This document shows positions 60,892 through 64,000 of a stretch of DNA of 64,000 nt, piece by piece. The position numbers and the translations under genes were made by a program. Each line of letters starts with the position of its first letter. Position 1 is the first letter of the stretch. This DNA comes from Isochrysis galbana. Lineage: Eukaryota > Haptophyta > Isochrysidales > Isochrysidaceae. The notes beneath the pieces are model-generated. The model was not told the DNA's origin. It saw nothing but the letters and a program-made list of their open reading frames with translations, and searched no databases. The DNA is taken from contig CM030939.1 in assembly GCA_018136815.1 (NCBI GenBank), forward strand, positions 434,001-498,000, read 5' to 3'.

Positions 60892-61380
60892 CTACTTGTC
60901 GCACTTCCGCATGTCCCACCGGTCAACCTGCAAACTCTCTTAGAGTTGACAGGCCTCATGCCGTAGTGGAGCCATTACGTCTTTATCGGCCTAATGAGAA
61001 TCCTTCGTCGGCCTATGCGTCATCTCGCTTGAGCTCGATTCAGTCCTGACGTATGCTTGTATCTTTCATTGGGAATGACGTCGGATGGGAAATAGGGATT
61101 CGCCTTTGGCGATGGGGGAGTATCAGAGTTTTCTTGTTATCCTAGTTTAATCCTAGTGCTGATGGACCGTGCCTCATCGGCAACGGAGCCCCTCCCCCGC
61201 GATGGGGGTGTGCGCGGTTGGCGCATGGCTCGTCCGGTGTATGTGGCTAGGGATGCTAGCCAACAAGACCTCTTACAAGACTACAATTTCTAACTGAAAC
61301 CTTCTCAAAAACCCTCTAGAGTATTGAAAGCGAGGTCTACCATATGGGTACTCTACGAATTACTTACTTAAGGTGGTTCT
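60892..61380. repeat. Probable copia 3' untranslated region and LTR remnant
   Basis: A stretch of lower GC content than its surroundings follows the pol stop. TATCAGAGTTTTCTTGTTAT after the purine tract would be the LTR start. No matching 5' LTR is found in the window, so the right border is not fixed. Confidence 0.4.
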
Positions 61381-61466
61381 AAAGGTTTTTTTCCGGGCGC
61401 GCGAGGAGGGGGGGGGGGTGCGCAGAGCGCAGAGCGTCCCGCGAGAGCTGGCTGGCGCGACGCCAA

Positions 61467-63938
61467 ATGGGCCGGAAGGGCAAGATCACCCAGAGGGGCT
61501 TCCAGAGAGGACACCCCGCGCACATTGCGCCGGCCGCCGGCCGCACCGCAGCACACACGGCGGCCGTCACACGCGCATCCGGCGAAGTTGCTCCGGAGGT
61601 CGCAATGCAGAGATGTGAGGGCCACAGTGCTGTCACCGTGACGACCACAGAGGGAAGGTTGGCACGGGCTGGTGAAGAGGGGCACGAGGCCCCCCCAGCG
61701 CTGGGATCCGATGCCGTCGCCCCTCTTGTAGAGCACATGCCCGCGCATCGGGAGCGAGCGGTGCCCTCCTTCGACTTTGGCTCCCCTGGAGGCAGGGGGG
61801 GGCTACGCAAGCAGGTTGTGCGTGGCAAGGCTTTGCCCTCCCCGGTGACTGAGGGCCCAGATATGCAGTACCTGATCAACGGCCGCGTGTTGGCGTCGAG
61901 CATTTGTGCGGTTCTCGCTTGCGCTGGCTGCCAAAAGAAGTGCAGTCTCGTGCCTGATGAGTCGCCCCCTGCGGCGTTGGTGTACGGTTCCTGGGGGCTG
62001 ACGGTTTGCCTGCGGTGCAGGCACTGTCGTCGAACATACAGCATCGGCTTGGGCGCAGAAAGAGTAGTCCCTACTGGAATAGTAGGTGAAGCCGTTCAAG
62101 TTGAAGGCTCAAATCGAGCGAAACGGCCTCGTAAAGTAAGCTTTTCCGGCGACGTGATGCGCGACGTGGCGGCGTGCTTGCTGTGCGGTCTCCTGCACGG
62201 TGCCTACACACGCTTGTGCACAGCCCAAGGCCGTCTGCCCATGTCGTTTCCCACCTTCCAACGCCATGTAGCCACCGCCGCGGTAGCTTTGGATCGCGCG
62301 GTAGGTGAGAGCATGAGGCTCGCGAAGCGCCTTGTCGTGGCATACGGCCATCTCATTAACAACGGCCTGCCAGTGATAGCATCTTTGGTCGTCACGAACG
62401 ATTGGTTCTGGCAAAAGAGAGGACACCATGCACTCCACGGCACGGGCACAATCTGCGACTTTACATCGGGCGGTGTTCTTGAGCGGTTGCACCTCAGCAA
62501 GAGTATGCCCAAGGGATGCGAGGAGGAGGAGTACGAAGATACCGCCAAATCCATGGACGCATATGGGTTTGAGGTGATGCTGCAGCGGCTTGTGCACTGG
62601 CTTGACACTGACGTGCCGGTTCTTGTTGCAGATCTCGGTTTGCAAGTTCAGCCAAAGTTTGACAGTGTCGTTCTCGACGGAGACGCGAGCACTAATGCGT
62701 TTGTCGAGAAGGTGAACGAGCGGGCACAGCAGTCCTCCGCTTCGCCCATTTGCGCAGGGGTGCGACCTCGGCCATGCGCAAATCATCTCGCGAAAAACGT
62801 GGGCAAGAAGTTGGGGGAGCTTGGAGCTCAACTCCACCGTACGTGCAGCTGCCCCGTCCGGCGCACTCGAGCAGGCGTGCCGTACAAGACGGGAGAGCGC
62901 GAGCATAGAGGCGTCCCTAACATGCAACACGCCCTCGTCAAGGTCTTGCAGGTTGGAGTTGGTGCTGCATTGCGAGGTGCAGCAGCGTGCGCGCGCGCCA
63001 ATGGCGGTAGCGTAGTGGACGCGGGTATTGCTGCAGTAGAGGAGTGCCTAATGCATGTGTTCAACATTCACATTGGCAAGGGTCCCTTGACCGGTGAGGA
63101 TCGCAGATGCAGGTTTCACGACATGCCCTACGAGTCTAGGCACTACATCACGTGCCCGGACCTGCAGGAAGCGTTGCTAGCATACGTAAGGAAAGCTATC
63201 TTCGATCACCGAGAGGCCATCTTCACTGCCAAGGGGGCTGTGACACAAAATAGCTCAGAGAGGGTCGGGAGTGTATGTCTTCTATATCGGGGGAAAGGGC
63301 AAAACATGGATGGCGTTCAATATGCCGCCTCGACGGACTGCGGACTGTTGCACGTCAACGGCACGGTGCTGCAAGTCCTGCGCATTGTCATGCGTGGGGC
63401 GGGGGTCGTCGACGCGGAGCTCGAAGCTTATGGGAGCTGGCAAGAACGTGTGTTCTACCACCTTGGGTTGAATGCATCCGTAGAGCAACGTGAACACTGG
63501 CAAGCAGATGCAGATCGACGAGCCCAACGTAGCCTTGCCCGGAGAGAGGACGAATACAAGAAGAGGAGAGCGGTGGCGCGACGGAAGCTCAAAGAGAAGC
63601 GCAACGGCGAACGAAAGGTGGCATCCAAGATGCACACATACAAGGCAGAAGCGGAAGTGGACGGTGATTGCCTTGGCATAGGTCTTGGTAAGGGAAAGGG
63701 GGTCGCTGAGAAAGGAGTTGCTGGCGCTTGTGCATGTTCGGTGGGAGCCAAGTGTGCGAACGCAGCGTGTCCTTGTGTTCGCGAGAAGGTACCCTGCACA
63801 CCTTCGTGTCACGGTGGTCGCCCGGCGTCAAAGTGCGGTCGTTGTAAAGTTGGCGATGTGGGTCCTCAGGACGTCGAGGACCAGTGCTCTGAGTGTGAAT
63901 CAAACGCTGCGTCAGTCAATAGTTGCATGCAAGAGTGA
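61467..63938 (+). CDS. Transposase-like protein with CXC cysteine-rich C-terminus
   Basis: An intact 823-residue frame. The N-terminal 130 residues look disordered. A zinc-like pair follows (CAGCQKKCS ... CLRCRHC, about 152-186). The central part has VVLDGDASTNAFVEKVNERA and, 40 residues on, CANHLAKNVGKKLGELGAQL. This DGD-ST...C-NH-x-x-KN-x-G order recalls the Mutator-like/Sola-like DDE transposases described in animals and algae. A later DCGLLH...GSWQERVFYHLG and a basic coiled helix precede a CXC/TCR-type domain (CACSVGAKCANAACPCVREK, then CTPSCHGG and CGRC), common as the DNA-binding tail of such proteins. No terminal inverted repeats are identified within the window. A domesticated host gene cannot be excluded. 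Confidence 0.65.
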   Translation: MGRKGKITQRGFQRGHPAHIAPAAGRTAAHTAAVTRASGEVAPEVAMQRCEGHSAVTVTTTEGRLARAGEEGHEAPPALGSDAVAPLVEHMPAHRERAVPSFDFGSPGGRGGLRKQVVRGKALPSPVTEGPDMQYLINGRVLASSICAVLACAGCQKKCSLVPDESPPAALVYGSWGLTVCLRCRHCRRTYSIGLGAERVVPTGIVGEAVQVEGSNRAKRPRKVSFSGDVMRDVAACLLCGLLHGAYTRLCTAQGRLPMSFPTFQRHVATAAVALDRAVGESMRLAKRLVVAYGHLINNGLPVIASLVVTNDWFWQKRGHHALHGTGTICDFTSGGVLERLHLSKSMPKGCEEEEYEDTAKSMDAYGFEVMLQRLVHWLDTDVPVLVADLGLQVQPKFDSVVLDGDASTNAFVEKVNERAQQSSASPICAGVRPRPCANHLAKNVGKKLGELGAQLHRTCSCPVRRTRAGVPYKTGEREHRGVPNMQHALVKVLQVGVGAALRGAAACARANGGSVVDAGIAAVEECLMHVFNIHIGKGPLTGEDRRCRFHDMPYESRHYITCPDLQEALLAYVRKAIFDHREAIFTAKGAVTQNSSERVGSVCLLYRGKGQNMDGVQYAASTDCGLLHVNGTVLQVLRIVMRGAGVVDAELEAYGSWQERVFYHLGLNASVEQREHWQADADRRAQRSLARREDEYKKRRAVARRKLKEKRNGERKVASKMHTYKAEAEVDGDCLGIGLGKGKGVAEKGVAGACACSVGAKCANAACPCVREKVPCTPSCHGGRPASKCGRCKVGDVGPQDVEDQCSECESNAASVNSCMQE

Positions 63939-64000
63939 TATGTTCCCCCACGTGTGACATTCCGAGCTGCAACGCGTGCTAAGGTAGCGATAGAGCGTAG

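Overview
The window is nuclear DNA of a GC-rich eukaryotic alga. Host genes carry spliceosomal GT-AG introns, and some predicted products are plastid proteins that begin with a secretory signal peptide: a Tic110 homologue, an RBD1-type rubredoxin and an unknown membrane protein. A signal peptide on plastid proteins points to a secondary plastid. No conserved Phe is visible at the presumed signal-peptide cleavage sites, so a haptophyte is my best guess; this is inference from sequence style, not a database match.

Host genes are islands in a sea of repeats. They are: the C-terminal part of a CDK11-like kinase (1-581, +); an Sds3-like co-repressor subunit (2421-3769, -) divergent from a CELF/FCA-type RNA-binding protein (4205-5990, +); a cytochrome-b5-domain protein (9523-11022, +); the rubredoxin RBD1 (17245-18061, -); a WW + DEAD-box + CCCH RNA helicase (23493-25439, -); a UBX-domain p97 adaptor like FAF2/UBXD8 (28683-30137, -); a DYRK-family kinase (34607-37944, -); Tic110 (43164-46247, -); a GT8 glycosyltransferase (49386-50492, -); a plastid-targeted membrane protein (53987-54769, -); and a WD40/RGG protein (57479-59097, -). 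I could join exons in phase for the Sds3, RBD1, DYRK and WD40 genes and for most of the RNA-binding gene. The genes are functionally unrelated and do not form a cluster.

The spaces between them hold several kinds of transposon. (1) Retroposons with an unusual plan: a hairpin at the very 5' end, an ATG just after it in most copies, a conserved GAATnTTnAG-like 3' end and a run of T (not A) on the sense strand, flanked where intact by 16-17 bp target duplications (11527-14695, 12976-13725, 39086-40299, plus fragments). The best copy encodes the C-terminal part of a non-LTR retrotransposon protein. (2) Ty1/copia remnants (5' leader and gag at 6370-7205 and 38520-42455, a pol connection motif at 19377-19433, a pol C-terminus at 60715-60891). 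(3) hAT fragments (7571-8085, 14700-14961, 26440-26760). (4) A 1277-bp element with 51-bp perfect terminal inverted repeats and an ORF that may be a Fanzor/TnpB relative (55616-56892). (5) A long intact transposase ORF with a CXC cysteine-rich tail (61467-63938).

The most interesting material is the hairpin/T-tail retroposon group, whose 5' hairpins keep their shape while changing sequence, and the terminal-inverted-repeat element with its possible Fanzor fragment. Other structural oddities are a 424-bp head-to-head inverted repeat, a 355-bp tandem duplication, a 919-bp insertion whose empty site is present elsewhere in the window, and a cluster of GATAGCTATC palindromes in front of the WD40 gene.
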